A stretch of 64,000 nt of DNA from Serpula lacrymans var. lacrymans S7.9 (GCF_000218685.1 NW_006763302.1:1222868-1286867); one strand, 5' to 3'; counted from the stretch's first letter, positions 33,131 to 44,617 are shown. Notes: generated by a model from the letters alone, not told the origin. Numbers and translations are program-made.

Positions 33131-33520
33131 TGTAACAACCAAGAGTTAGTTACTCTGGCGCACACAGGAACACACTGGAAAGGTAGTGGAAGATGGGGAG
33201 TGGGTACCCCTTGGGCTGCAGTGAGTTAGTTGGTATACAACAGGAGGACTGGCTGAGGAGTCTCCTGGATCTATTGGGGTATATATACTACTACAGGTTT
33301 GTTTGTACATGTGTACTATACAGTTGATGAAGGCAGTGGCTGATGATGTCATAGGGCCTAGCCCGTATGGCCAGCTCCACTGCGTGAGAGAGTTAAGTCT
33401 AAAAGTAAAAGAAAGGCAACGCGGCGCGAGAAAGGGAAATGCCGCGTGGCACTTAAAGTATAAAGTTAAAGCGGAGAATAAAAAGGAAAGGAGATGTCCG
33501 GAAATTGTGTTATCGTAACA
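33131..33520 (-). repeat. 5' LTR of gypsy copy 1
   Basis: 390 bp, about 99% identical to the 3' LTR. One of the differences (AGCCAGTCC instead of AGCGAGTCC) falls inside the proposed self-primer. Confidence 0.93.
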
Positions 33521-34122
33521 CCAGGCAAGACAAGCGACCAATATTTTGATAGTATATGATGGTAAATCAATGTCATAAAGATGGACCTGTTGCCCTATTT
33601 GAACCGGCCGCCGGGGCTTTGCTGATATCAGCAGTGGCACGTGGTAGTCTACAGATTGGCAACGGAAGCGAATAGGAAGTGGTGACATCAGAAATGGTGG
33701 GGGTGCAAATAATATGAGGAGGAGGAGGGTGGAGGTGACGGAAAAGTGGATTAGAATGGGGATCCAGAAACAACCGTCAGGTGAGAATAAAAAGGAGAGG
33801 AAGGGGCCCATGGTGGGGCTAGGCAAAGGAAGGGGAGTAAGGGAAACGACAAAAGCAAGGGTGCAATGAAATGTGTAGCCAGTGGCGACGCAAAAATTTG
33901 CCGAAATGCCAAAACACGGAAAGTACCGGATGGAAAAGCAAAGGTGAGTGTGACTGGATTGCCTAATAGAGGTGGTGCTGATCAGCCACAAGTTCGAAAA
34001 GGGCAATATTAATTACTATTCCACGTGGCACTGTGCCTGTGTGGCGCAAAGGCGAGTCTTTCTGAATATTCACTTCATTATTGACACCTGTCCATGCTAC
34101 CAATCAACTTTGGTGCATAACA
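33521..34122 (-). mobile_element. Long TG...CA repeat (family L), 5' part of copy C
   Basis: Continuation of 26058-27271 beyond the gypsy insertion, sharing the duplicated CCAGG. In element sense it starts TGTTATGCACC at 34122, exactly where the right arm of the inverted repeat begins. Confidence 0.82.
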
Positions 34123-34129
34123 TTGTTGT

Positions 34130-35458
34130 TGTCATGGGTACAACCAGAGACATTGTAGTCTCCTGATGGTTTGAGTAGTGTCGGGCTGTAGTGGCTACTT
34201 TGAGCCTTCAGTCGACCAGGAAGTCCGCAATATAGTCGGCAGCCAAACTTGCCGCTGTGTCCAACTAGTCCATTGAGATAGGCCATAGCTGGGCCATCTG
34301 CTGTGACAAGTGCTAGGAACAGTTTTGACATGAATAGAATGTTTCTTGAGGTGTCCCAGATACGTAGTCCTTCACATTGGATGGCAGAGAGATGATGTAG
34401 GCCTGGAAATATAAAGGAATCAATATTTTTTGGCTTGTTTGGTCCTGGTATGATCCCCCCTGGTAAAACATGTTTTTTCTTGTATCGTTTATCTGGCGAA
34501 AGGTCAAAGACTACCCAGATATAGATCCAACAGTTGGAGGCCTTTTTTTTCATATAGCTGAGCACCATCCATTGAGAACATTAGTACTGTATCACCAGCT
34601 TGTATCCAACTGTTACAATTGACATACCAGCACCTACTTACGCTTCATTTTTGTACTTTAACTTTTCATTTTCCAAGTCACATGACCAGTCATGTGACCA
34701 TTTACTTTACTTTACATTTTCGACTTTTATAAGTCACGTGACACATCACCTGACCAAAGTCTAGACTCACCATGTGACAGGTCACATGCTAGACATCGGA
34801 CTTTAAACTTTATTTGCAACTGTATAGTACACATGTACAAACAAACCTGTAGTAGTATATATACCCCAGGAGACTCCTCAGCGAGTCCTCCTGTTGTCTA
34901 GCACAACTAACTCACTGCAGCCTAAGGGGTAACCACTCCCCAACTTCCTCTTCTATATAGTGTGTTCCTGTGTGCGCCAGAGTAAATCACTCTTGGTTGT
35001 TACACCAACCATCTGCGACGGCATTGAGGTAGTCGCTTCCAGTGAAGAAGTCGTCATAGGAACTGAGGACTCCATCATTGAGACTGAGTTCTTTATTTAG
35101 TTCTTGAGTTTGTATCTCCCAGTACCTCATATTAGTTGCATTGTCTGAGTCTTGCCAAATAGCTTGTATTTGTGGGCCTATTGGCATTGTATGGAATTGC
35201 TGACAAGAAACTTTTCTCTTCCCCTTAGATTGCATGAGCATTGCTTCGTCGTATTGTGGTTGAAGACACATTGGGCATTTGTCCAAAGGGTCCGGTATAT
35301 GCTATGCATGTATTGACACACATATCATGCACCAGTGACTCAACACCGCTCAACTCAGCCATACGGTGCTTGATTTGATAGTGTGACTGGATCCTATCTA
35401 TGTTCTCAGGGTGCAATTGGTGGTAGGTGTCATGTACTTGATGCCTGTTTGGACGCAT
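34130..35458 (-). pseudogene. Tnp2-type transposase relic, inverted-repeat copy
   Basis: Mirror of 3723-5057 with almost no change (one Ala/Thr difference noticed near the truncated end), including the same internal solo LTR. See the left copy for motifs. Confidence 0.82.
34611..35004 (+). mobile_element. Solo LTR of chromovirus family 1 (mirror of 4177-4570)
   Basis: 394 bp, TGTTACAATT...GGTTGTTACA, with duplication CCAAC at 34606-34610 and 35005-35009. It has a single-base difference from the left copy near the end. Confidence 0.88.
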
Positions 35459-35459
35459 T

Positions 35460-36334
35460 GGTAGTTGCTAGAAAAAAATCGAGTGCAAATCGCTCAAATG
35501 GACTTTTGAGGTGACATGTTTCTTGCGGGAAGTTTTGCAGTCAATTGAGAGCCTCGGGATCAAGTTTCATATGGGGGTCTTCAAGATGAGCCTCTTTTAA
35601 GGCGTTAACAAATGCCATGGCAATCTTGATGCTGTCTAGCTTCGTGGTCCGAGTCAGGGTCTACAGGTTAACATCGTCAAGTCCAAATGTTATGGGATCT
35701 TTGTATAGGTCACCTTGGCTTTCATGTTGATAAGGTTGACTGTTGTAATTTGTGCACTCAGTCTGGTGCACGAGATCGCACGCAAGTCTGTTGATTGAGT
35801 CAATGTTGATACTCTCAACTCTAAATTGTGGGAAATGTTCAGGATTGTATTAGATTAGATATAAATATGCTCATTTGTGAGAATTCTATGTAATTTGGTA
35901 CAAATTGTTAGTCTTGTCCAAACTAAGGGTGGCGTGCGGGAGCCCCCCATTCGGCACCAATAAAGCTTACAAGGCGAGTCTGAGAATGGTCAGCAGGTAC
36001 CACAAAATCGGCATGAAACGGCCACATTTACGAGAAACACAGGTCCACTAAAATTTGAGTACATCCTTACATGGCCCCTATGAAATATCAGCAAGGGCAG
36101 TCTACTACTTATTCTTTATAAATTGTATGCCTTTCAAAGGCTAAACCAGTGAAGTACTGTAGCATGATAATGATAATAAGGAAGCAATATACAGAAGACC
36201 CAAAACTGTGCTAAGAAATAAACTAGACTCAAAAAAAAGCTAGATACCATTCATATTGTCAAAACCCTTATTCCTTGATAAATATATATGTGGCTCCTGC
36301 CTAGATAATGACTTTTGAAAGGCAAGTCTGAGGA
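35460..36334. other. No gene seen (mirror of 2868-3721)
   Basis: Remnant DNA of the inverted repeat up to the Mutator-like insertion. Confidence 0.6.
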
Positions 36335-36455
36335 AAGTGTCGTACCTCTCCCCCAGTATTACAGCCAAACAATCCCATGCTGATAACAAATTAATAATAT
36401 AATTACTCAAACATAGTAATATCTAAGTGCGTGTGAGATTGATCAACAAAATATA

Positions 36456-39400
36456 TCAACTCAAGGCGTCTGCGCGTGGTGGGCGTGTGCGGTAATACAT
36501 TGCGCTCATTGCTGTCTTCTCCCACGTTGTCGGCAAAGTTCCCCTCGTCGAGTTATATTGACGCTCATGCTCAAGGCAATGACTGGCAAGCTGAAACAAG
36601 GACGCCCCCTCCCGCTCCAAGCTCTCCCCCCATCGATGGTCATTAAATTGTGCCTGGTAGAGGATACCGTCTGCAAAATCCTGCAGTAATTTTGCATGAG
36701 TCACCATTGTTTCACCTACAGACCAATTCTCTATCCCTCCGACGTCAATAATTCCTTCATCACCTGAATCCTTGTCATCTCGGATGTCTGAATCCCCTTG
36801 TCCAGCAGCCATGTTTGTCAGCAAAACGGTGTCATCACTATTCAAATGGCCGGTTGGAGTGTCCAGCAAAATAAGTGCTGGATGCTTCCAGAACGGCGTT
36901 GTTCAATTACGCTTGACCTCGAGGAAGAACAAGGGGGGGACAGGATGGACATCTTGAATAAGATGCTTGCAGAGGAGAAATTGGCTGGTACTGAAATGTG
37001 GGCAGGTACACACCCAGGTGAGTGTGTTTGGTCTGTATTTATTGTTCAACGGCATAGTAATTGGGGTTGTTGCCACCTGTTTCCAGTCCCGCTTGAATGC
37101 CTTGCGCCATGATGCAAGTTCACAATATTGGCCTTTGTTATCCATCAAATGGTCTAGCTTGCAATAATAGGTAGGCGCCAGCTTCATGACAAGAACCCAT
37201 GCCAGAAGGTCAACGCGCGGCTTGTGAAAATGCAGAAGAATGTCATGTTTGATACGACACCAACTATTGAATGTAAGTTACTAATGTCCCTCGTTATGTG
37301 TAAGCTGACTTACTGGCTCTCTAGAATCATTGTGGTCTTGAGCACTGGAATCTCATCATGATATGATTGTGCCCACAATTCCCATCGCTGTCATGCACCA
37401 AGTTGATTGGTAGCATGGACAGGTGTCAAGAATGAAGCAAATATTCAAAAAGACTCGCCTTTGCGCCACACAGACACAGTGCCACGTGGAATAGTAATTA
37501 ATATTGCCTGTTTCGAACTTGTGGCTGATCAGCACCACCTCTATTAGGCAATCCAGTCACGCTCACCTTTGCTTTTCCATCCGGTACTTTCCGTGTTTCG
37601 GCATTTCGGCAAATTTTCGCGTCGCCACTGGCTACACATTTCATTGCGCCCTCGCTTTTGTTGTTTCCCTTACTCCCCTTCCTTTGCCTAGCCCCACCAT
37701 GGGCCCCTTCCTCTCCTTTTTATTCTCACCTGACGGTCGTTTCTGGATCCCCATTCTAATCCACTTTTTTGTCACCTCCACCCTCCTCCTCCTCATCTTA
37801 TTTGCACCCCCACCATTTCTGATGTCACCACTTCCTATCCGCTTCCGTTGCCGATCCATTGACTACCACGTGCCGCTGCTGATATCCGATCCGTTGACTA
37901 CCACATGCCACTGCTGATATCCAATCCGTTGACTACCACGTGCCACTGCTGATATCAGCAAAGCCCCGGCAGCCGGTCCAAATAGGGCAACAGGTCCATC
38001 TTCATGACGTCGATCTGCCATCATATACTATCAAAACATTGGTCGCTCGTCTTGCCTGGTTGGAGCGTGGGTGGGTAGTTTTTGAGCTGGAGAAGGTTCA
38101 TCCCCTTGCGTTGCCCATGTTCATTGCTGTCCCATTCACTTGGGTACACTTATCTTTTGTCCATTGTCTTTGCTACAGCTACACCTACCACACGCTGCCT
38201 GGGACTCACTTGTTCCAAATTGGAACTACTCCTCTCCCTCCCTCGTTTGATCAGGTGGTCCAACACAACCAGTCCATTGGTAAGGCCATGGAACTGTTGG
38301 ATTTGGACTAGGTGGTGGACCGGTGGCTCCAGTTTCTTTTTTTTCAGCAGAACATTTATTTACAGTGCAATTATTTTTGATTTTTGAATCATTTTTATGG
38401 ACACATATTTTTTTAGAATGCCTGACTGACAATAAAGGAACCTGTGTTGATACTGATAGTGTTTTGCCTTGCCCTTTTTTACTGCATCTTCCCATGACAT
38501 CATGATTTTCCTGCTCTCTTTTTGCTATTGGACTTTACTTTATGGCTGTACAAACCTGTGACATTACTCACAGCATTTATTGTTCTATCCCTTTCTTTTC
38601 CTTTTTTTTGACAATCTTATCCTGTACTACCTACGCAGGATTTGTCAGCGTACATTCCTTCCTTCATGTTCTTTCTCATTCTTTTTGCGCAGCTATACTG
38701 TGCATAGCCTACTTTTCTTTCACTATATAAACCCCTGTATTTTACCTTGTAAAAAAAGAACAAGAACTCCAATCCAGACTTCTTCTCTACTCTCAAGTTC
38801 ACTACTCTGCTACTTGTGATCCAGTGTGGTCACAACACTTCCCACTTCTACCACTGTCAACTGCTGTCATCGTCACTTCCCACTTTTGAAGTCATTGTCA
38901 TCCCTTTCAATTAGAGTCCTTCTGAGCACTACAGTTTGTGCGTCAGGAGCCTGCTATCACTGGGAACCTCGTCATATTGTCATTCTCAAACCTACCTTGT
39001 GCTACGATTAGCAAGGTAGTGCTCATCTATACTCGTTACAAAGCCCCTATCCTTCTATAAATTCAACTATCCCTCCTCCTCAAAACCCACACTCATACAC
39101 CTCTGGGTTTTACTTTGAAGGATCTTTATATGTACCACCCCACGAACAACCAGACCACTCCACTGTTCTAGGAGGCAAAGCCCATAAACAAGTTCCGTGG
39201 AATCTGGGCGGATTGTGTGTTAGTTTGTTTTGTGTGTGGTTTTCTAACAGCAGTTCTCATCATCGACATCGCTCTAGCCTGTACCAGTTCTCCCAGAGGT
39301 ATGCGCAGGCTTCACGTAGATCATTCACGACGCAAAATTGATACATTTGTTTGACTGCCCAGTCACAAATCCCTCGGCGGCTTGGGTGCGAGTATCCAGA

Positions 39401-41315
39401 GATGAGAGGATGGGCACAGAAATGCCTTTCCATCATATCAATGATCTTCTCCCGATGATTTTTGGGACATAATGTGCATTTTTCCTTCATTGTCTTGTGC
39501 CCGATTGATTCCAACTGGTCTACAGTTTCATTTTTAGGCCGCTTTGGCAACCTGATCATCAATTTCCCATGGCCAGTGGTCTCGTCGCAGTCACACTGAC
39601 AGTCGGTTTCAATGGGTGGTGTGCTATTTGTTGTCAGTGGTGACACCATCAATGGCAGCCTAGGTATTTGGGGTAGGGCAAGGAGCTTCGTTGACTTGCA
39701 ACACATCTGGGGCACCACCTTCATACTTGGTCATGTCTGCTTTTCTGGGGGGAACAAATGTTGTGTCGATGAAGGCAAATTCTGAATGCGCACGTTGGGG
39801 ATTATATGGAGTGGTTGCCAGCTTATTTTTAGCCAGGCACTGCATTGCTTGTCGTAGGTGCCACCAGCATAGTTGAATCTTTGCGTCCCAGATCTCCCGG
39901 AGCATGCCAATTTTAGCCATGTCCTTATTGACGTGCGTGAAGATGGGTACAACACCATATGTGTCACGTAGACACTTTACCCATGCTGTCAAGGCTACCT
40001 TCCGCTTGCCAATATCTAGGGCACTTGCTGTGGATATTACGCAGTATGACAGGGAAAACCCTGCATTGTCATATTCTCCAAGAACACTGTAGAGTTTGAG
40101 ATTCTTGGAGTTTGTATTATCTGTTAGTCAAGGTCAGTCTTGACATCATATGCAGTGGCGGTGATTTTTTACACGTTGCGTCGATTCCAATCTCGACAAC
40201 TTTTCCTTTTAGCCGCTGCGCAATTTTCTTCATGCCCCAACACAGCTGTTCAACACCATCCGCTACTTTGATATCAAATAGATCTACGTCATCCTTGAGC
40301 TCACTGAGAAGGATATACACAGAGGTAAGTTGGACAGGGTCCTTCTTCCAAAGGACCTCGCTCATTTCCGTCCATGCCCTATGGACTTGTTTTCCTGTTA
40401 TGTGAGGATACAGGGCTTGTACCTTGGGTATCATTGAAACTGGAGTGCTCCACTCAATATTGTTGCATATGATCTGGATTGCCTCGGGCGGCATGGTGAC
40501 ATCATAATAAGGTTTGTGCCTCTGCTCATGCTTGAGTCGGATAGTCACAACACGAGTTCCAGAAGTGCGTTTCATGCATAACACATTGAGCTGGCTACCA
40601 CAGTCAAACCTCTGCATGCCAACATGATCACGGTGTTTAACATCAGGCTTTGTGCTTGGCTTGGCTTTTTTCTTCCTCCCGTCATCCTGACAGCACCACA
40701 GACGTTTTGTGGCCATTTTGAGTCTTTGTATGATCCTTCACCCTAGCCACAGATGTCAGTGATATAACAGGAGGACAGACAGCTCCTCACGTGAATCGGT
40801 ACCCAGTGGTCTTCCATATGTTGCTAATGGTCATCTCAACTCTTTTTTTATCATCGACAAATGGATCTTCTGCAAGCTGGTAGCTGCCGAAGAAGCTCAC
40901 ACTCTCTCTGCTCTTGAAGTCTTCTCGGAGTGCACAAAACAATGTGTTACTGTTTTCATAGACTTTTACGGCCTGCTAACACGGCTTAGTTAGCTCCTTA
41001 CTTGGTGAGTTGTAGACCTACAGTTCCAGGGCCATCCTCGTCTGAACTGTCATGCCTTTCAGGTATTGGAGGTATGACCTCACGGGTCCCTTCTCCAGTA
41101 AGTCTACCCACCTCGTCTGTAGTCTCCTGGTGCGGAGCAGGTGCCTGACGTGGAGGTGGATCTGTGTGTTCGTCACCTCTCCTTTTTGTTTGGTGTGCAG
41201 TGACAGCCATTCTTGCTTTTTCTCTACATGAGGAACACATCTTGTATGGCAGGCCATTTCTACCAATGTTTTGCTCGGGAACTATGTTCTTGCATGATTT
41301 TTGTGAGCATTCCAT
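36456..41315 (-). pseudogene. MULE transposase gene, interrupted by a solo LTR
   Basis: N-terminal cysteine segment (CSQKSCKN, MCSSCREKAR, 41.3-41.0 kb), then a WCCQDDGRKKK...DVKHRDHVGM zinc-type DNA-binding region near 40.7 kb. The DDE core has EIGIDATCK (~40.15 kb), FTHVNKDMAKIGML and CWWHLRQAM (~39.9 kb). The helical part with YLWENWYRLER is cut at 39269 by the solo LTR and resumes at 37384. A SWIM zinc finger CTC...CKH lies near 37.0 kb, and a low-complexity C terminus ends at 36456. Introns with good sites are present, and a 1-nt frame problem appears near 40.69 kb. Function would be cut-and-paste transposition. The LTR makes this copy inactive. Confidence 0.85.
37389..39268 (+). mobile_element. 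Long TG...CA repeat (family L), complete copy with 4-bp target duplication
   Basis: 1,880 bp, TGTCATGCACC...CATCATCGACA, flanked by TCGC (37385-37388, 39269-39272). The interrupted MULE codons resume cleanly when one TCGC and the insert are left out, so both ends are firm. It holds an ORF region (37.5-38.3 kb), CAATAAAGGAAC near 38430, ACTATATAAACCCC near 38722 and about 540 bp after it. No second LTR or internal gene is present, so it is best read as a solo LTR. The 35-bp unit is tripled at 37860-37965. Confidence 0.82.
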
Positions 41316-41737
41316 TAGGAAAGTATAGAGGTAGCAGGCAATGTAGAGTTGGAACTTGAAAACACATAGAAATTATTGCCAAGTACAGTAAATTATACGA
41401 AATTTAGAAGTCACGTGGATTTCACGTGACTTTGTTAGGGCCAGCTGTCTGAGGATGCTCTTGCAGTTTGAGTTAGCGCTTGCTGGGTTTCAAGTTGCTG
41501 AGTTTATGTTGAGTTTCTGCTGATCTCGGGTTTTGGCGAAAAAGTTTCAAGAAGTCGTGTTATTGACACCGAATGAGGGCTCCTGTACGCCTTAGTTCGG
41601 ATCAGACCTTAGTAGTTACTGATATCGACTGTCATATCAATTTGGTCTGACTGGGGAGACTAACAAATTGTGTCGTTTCCGACTGGGACTGAAGACTACT
41701 ATCGATCTGAATTCAGCCGTAACCAAACAGGTGAACC

Positions 41738-43719
41738 ATGCCCATCATGAAGCTCAACCTCAACTGCTACTTTCCGGTGGAGCCACCGTTTTTCACGCAA
41801 ATCATTTTTGAGGGCAATCTCAAAGTCAAATCACTGTTGAGGGAGGTCCACAAGCAGCTCAAGGAGGAAAGCTATGATGTCCCACTGAGGGACCTTGTGC
41901 TGTACAAGGTGTGTCTGCCACCTAGTCTACGATGCCAAATGACTGACCCTGGATAGGCGGATGTCAAGATAAAGCCCGAGGTGGATCTGACAGACCGTGT
42001 CATTCAGTGGCTTCGCATCCAACCAGAGGCAGCCGAGCTCAGTGTTCTACATGATATTGGAGACGTGTTCACCGAAGCCCTGCCAAATGGTACTCTTCAT
42101 ATCATTGTTGCCAATGCCGAGAGTGCGTTTTTTCATGTGTTTCCATACCCCTCCCTAGCCCCCTCACCCCGTTTCAGTCAAGGAGCTACTTGACTTTGTT
42201 GACGATCCTCAAGCGCGGTCTCGGATACAGATTAAGAAAAGTACGAGTCCACCCACTTGTCACTTGTTCAATCCTCATTATTTTTGCAGAGCTCGGCAAG
42301 CAGTTCGCCAAACTATCATCCAGCCCCTCCCCATCTGCAGTTGTAAGGAGCGCTGATGCATTGGCAAAGTTCCTCAATGCCGATGGCCATCCTGTGTGCC
42401 TCGATCAAGTCCCAGCCGCCATGTTCAGCCCGCCACTTGCGCACCTACAACGGGCCCTCGCCGAGCTTGGCGATCTCGAGGTGACCGAACATGATGTCAG
42501 CCACGCGTCTAGCTTCCTCAGCAGTACAATCATGTCTTATCACAATGAGGACAGTCGCCGGAACGCCATTCGGCAGCACGTCGACCACTTAATGGGGGAG
42601 CCTGGTCAGTGGGAGGAAAGGCTTGACCGGGTGGGGAACATCCAGCCTGATGCGAGTTGGTGGCAAGGTGAGTTCCCTGTCACAATCCTGGAGCTGAAAA
42701 ATGCCCCTGGTATTGGCGGAGATCCTTTTGTTCAAAGTCTTGCCGACTACAGCAAGATTGTGTCGGACCCCCAGGTGCGGCAGCACGCATCCACGTTCGT
42801 ATCTCCGTTGACGTGTCCTTTCTAGCTTGCGCACTTTCAAGGATCCTGCAATTTCCCTGTCTTGCTTCTCGGTCTCTCGGGAAATCGGATCGAGATTGGT
42901 GTGGCTGTCTGTGTTGGCTCTATCTACGCATCCAGGCTAGTCGCCTTCAATATCACCCCCGGATTTCACTTGTCCGAGAACATCATCCATGCGGCTCGAA
43001 TCTTCAGGTGCCTTTCATCGTGTCGAGCGGCACTGGCAGCGCACTACCGCGCAGTTCAGGGCAACCACGTAACTATTGCGGCAATCTACCCTGACCCAAC
43101 CTCAGTATCAGGCAATGCATTGCCGTGCCTGACCTACCACGGTGTCCTCTTGCGAACCGGCGAGCACATTTCGACCAGCTTGCCAGACCTGGGAGTTGGG
43201 ACCACCGCGCTGTACCGGGCTACCCTTGGTGACGCTGCCACCCCTGATGGTGCTACCGAGGTCGTCGTCAAGTTTGCGAGTCGGTACGGTAAAGCAGCCC
43301 ACCGCCTCTTATCCGATGCCAAACTGGCCCCAAAGCTCCACTGGTGCGAGCCAATCATCGGGGGCCTTTTTATGGTCGTCATGGACCATCTCGAAGACGG
43401 TGCATCAATCTGGCGACTGCGAAACAGTTCAAGGCCCAAACCTGTTCCCGAAGCTGTCTTGAGGGATGTTAAAAGGGCACTAAAGCTCTTGCACGAGAAT
43501 AGGTTTGTGTTCGGAGACCTGCGTGACACGAATGTTGTTTCTTCCAAGGAGCAAGGGTTTCTCGTTGATTTCGATTGGGCTGGGAAGGAAGGAGAGGACA
43601 GATACCCAGCCGCGCTCAATGAAAATAATAAGTGGCATGCCGAGGTTCGTGCGCACGCCGTTATGAGCAAGGCGCATGATGATTATCAGTTCGAACAGTT
43701 GGAGGCTCAGCTGAAGTAG
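41738..43719 (+). CDS. Crinkler-type protein: ubiquitin-like header, PD-(D/E)xK-like region and C-terminal kinase (copy 2)
   Basis: Same five-exon structure and length (592 aa) as 582-2563, in inverted orientation, all splice sites kept. Exons 3-5 appear identical to copy 1. The header exons differ at about eight amino-acid-changing codons but only about two silent ones (K/N and S/N in exon 1; E/K, R/H, N/D, K/G, D/N, D/G in exon 2). FGDLRDTNV and DFDWAG of the kinase and ELKN of the nuclease-like region are retained. The upstream region also differs by small indels. Both copies therefore look expressible, with different headers. Confidence 0.8.
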
Positions 43720-44140
43720 TTTGTTGTATCCTTTCAAGACCTTTTGTACCATAGCTCCCAAAATCGCATTACATTTGTCACCCACTCATTTTCACCGGAC
43801 TTTCACAGAATGTGCAGTTGGGAGGGATAACATGACTGCTAGTTCTCGCACAGGTTTGATATTACAAGTGCAATGGAATAGGCTGCTTGCAGTTAGGAGG
43901 GATAACATGACTTCTAGTTCTCGCACAGGTTTGATATTACAAGTGCAATGGAATAGGCTGCTAAAAGCTTGAACGAGCTGTAAGACTTCTCATTTTAATC
44001 TGACGTAGTTACTTGCAGATAATCCAAGAGTATAGTGATGCATTGAATCATCTTTATATTCTTGTGGTGCACGTGTAGTAGTACCTAACAATAATTAATA
44101 GTATTGAGTAGAGAGGATACTGACAATGAAAAATGGCCAT

Positions 44141-44617
44141 CTATGCTTCCGACTTTTCTTTTTCTTCCTCCGTAGGATCGTGGATAATCCTCATAAAATC
44201 CCACCATTGTGGTCCATACAAATAGTACAACACCCCAAAAGTCGCGCCGCTCAAATGCGCATAATGATCAAACATCTTGTACCAGAGCCAGAGATCAGCA
44301 AAACAAAATCAAAGCAGTAGCAATACAATCTCTTACTTCCAACCACGCAATATACCAATAGCATCCAAGGCTATAATAGCACCCACACCTGACTGGATAG
44401 GAATTGCAAAGAACGGGAGGAATATGAGGCTGATACTAGCATCAGGGAATGCCAGTGCGCTGAGTGTGACAGCTGCGTAAATGGCGCCTGAAGCCCCTAA
44501 AGATGGGAGAATCTCCTTTGCCGTCGCACCAGCAGCGGATTTGGCAACTGTTCCAGCCGCCAGAGTGCCACTAGGTTTTGAGAGTTGCAATACTAGGCAC
44601 GGGAATAATACCTTCAC
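44141..44617 (-). pseudogene. pcp1: Mitochondrial-type rhomboid protease, 3' half (right copy)
   Basis: An exon (to ~44337) encodes LPSLGASGAIYA with the catalytic GxSG serine, then membrane helices and ALDAIGILRGW. The last exon (44141-44275) encodes FDHYAHLSGATFG with the dyad histidine and a charged tail. This is the C-terminal half of a Pcp1/PARL-like rhomboid, which cleaves membrane proteins in the inner mitochondrial membrane. The N-terminal exons are missing; other DNA begins near 44620. The donor is GTAAGA, but the expected acceptor CAG is CAA here, and using the next AG shifts the frame before AHLSG. This copy is likely non-functional. Confidence 0.75.

Larger units (their letters stand above)
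27272..33520 (-). mobile_element. Full-length Ty3/gypsy chromovirus, family 1, copy 1
   Basis: 6,249 bp flanked by the 5-bp duplication CCAGG (27267-27271, 33521-33525). It has two 390-bp LTRs differing at about four positions, gag, a single long pol frame, a polypurine tract (AGAAGGGGGGTAG, 27662-27674) next to the 3' LTR and a primer-binding site next to the 5' LTR. Pol order is protease, RT, RNase H, integrase, chromodomain, which defines a chromovirus. The near-identical LTRs point to a recent insertion. It disrupts a family L repeat. Confidence 0.95.
36335..41446 (-). mobile_element. Mutator-like element with 9-bp target duplication
   Basis: The element interrupts the right arm and is flanked by GTCTGAGGA at 36326-36334 and 41447-41455; the undisturbed left arm has this 9-mer once. 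Nine bp is the usual duplication of Mutator elements. The ends (AAGTGTCGTACC and, inverted, AGCTGGCCCTAA) share little, so long terminal inverted repeats are absent. It encodes a MULE transposase on the minus strand and carries a 1,880-bp solo LTR. Confidence 0.88.
34123..44309. repeat. Right arm of the large inverted repeat, split by a Mutator-like element
   Basis: 34123-36334 and 41447-44309 together mirror 5057-1. The 5,112-bp Mutator-like element 36335-41446 is absent from the left arm, so it inserted after the duplication or was never in the left copy. Confidence 0.9.

Noticed and set aside
33146..34006. 286-codon open frame on the minus strand
   Set aside because: It runs from the family L repeat ORF across the insertion point into the gypsy LTR, so it is an accidental fusion of two elements.
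26058..34122. Target duplication around family L copy C
   Set aside because: The 4-bp flanks (CCAG and TTGT) do not match, so the copy was rearranged or joined at the inverted-repeat border.
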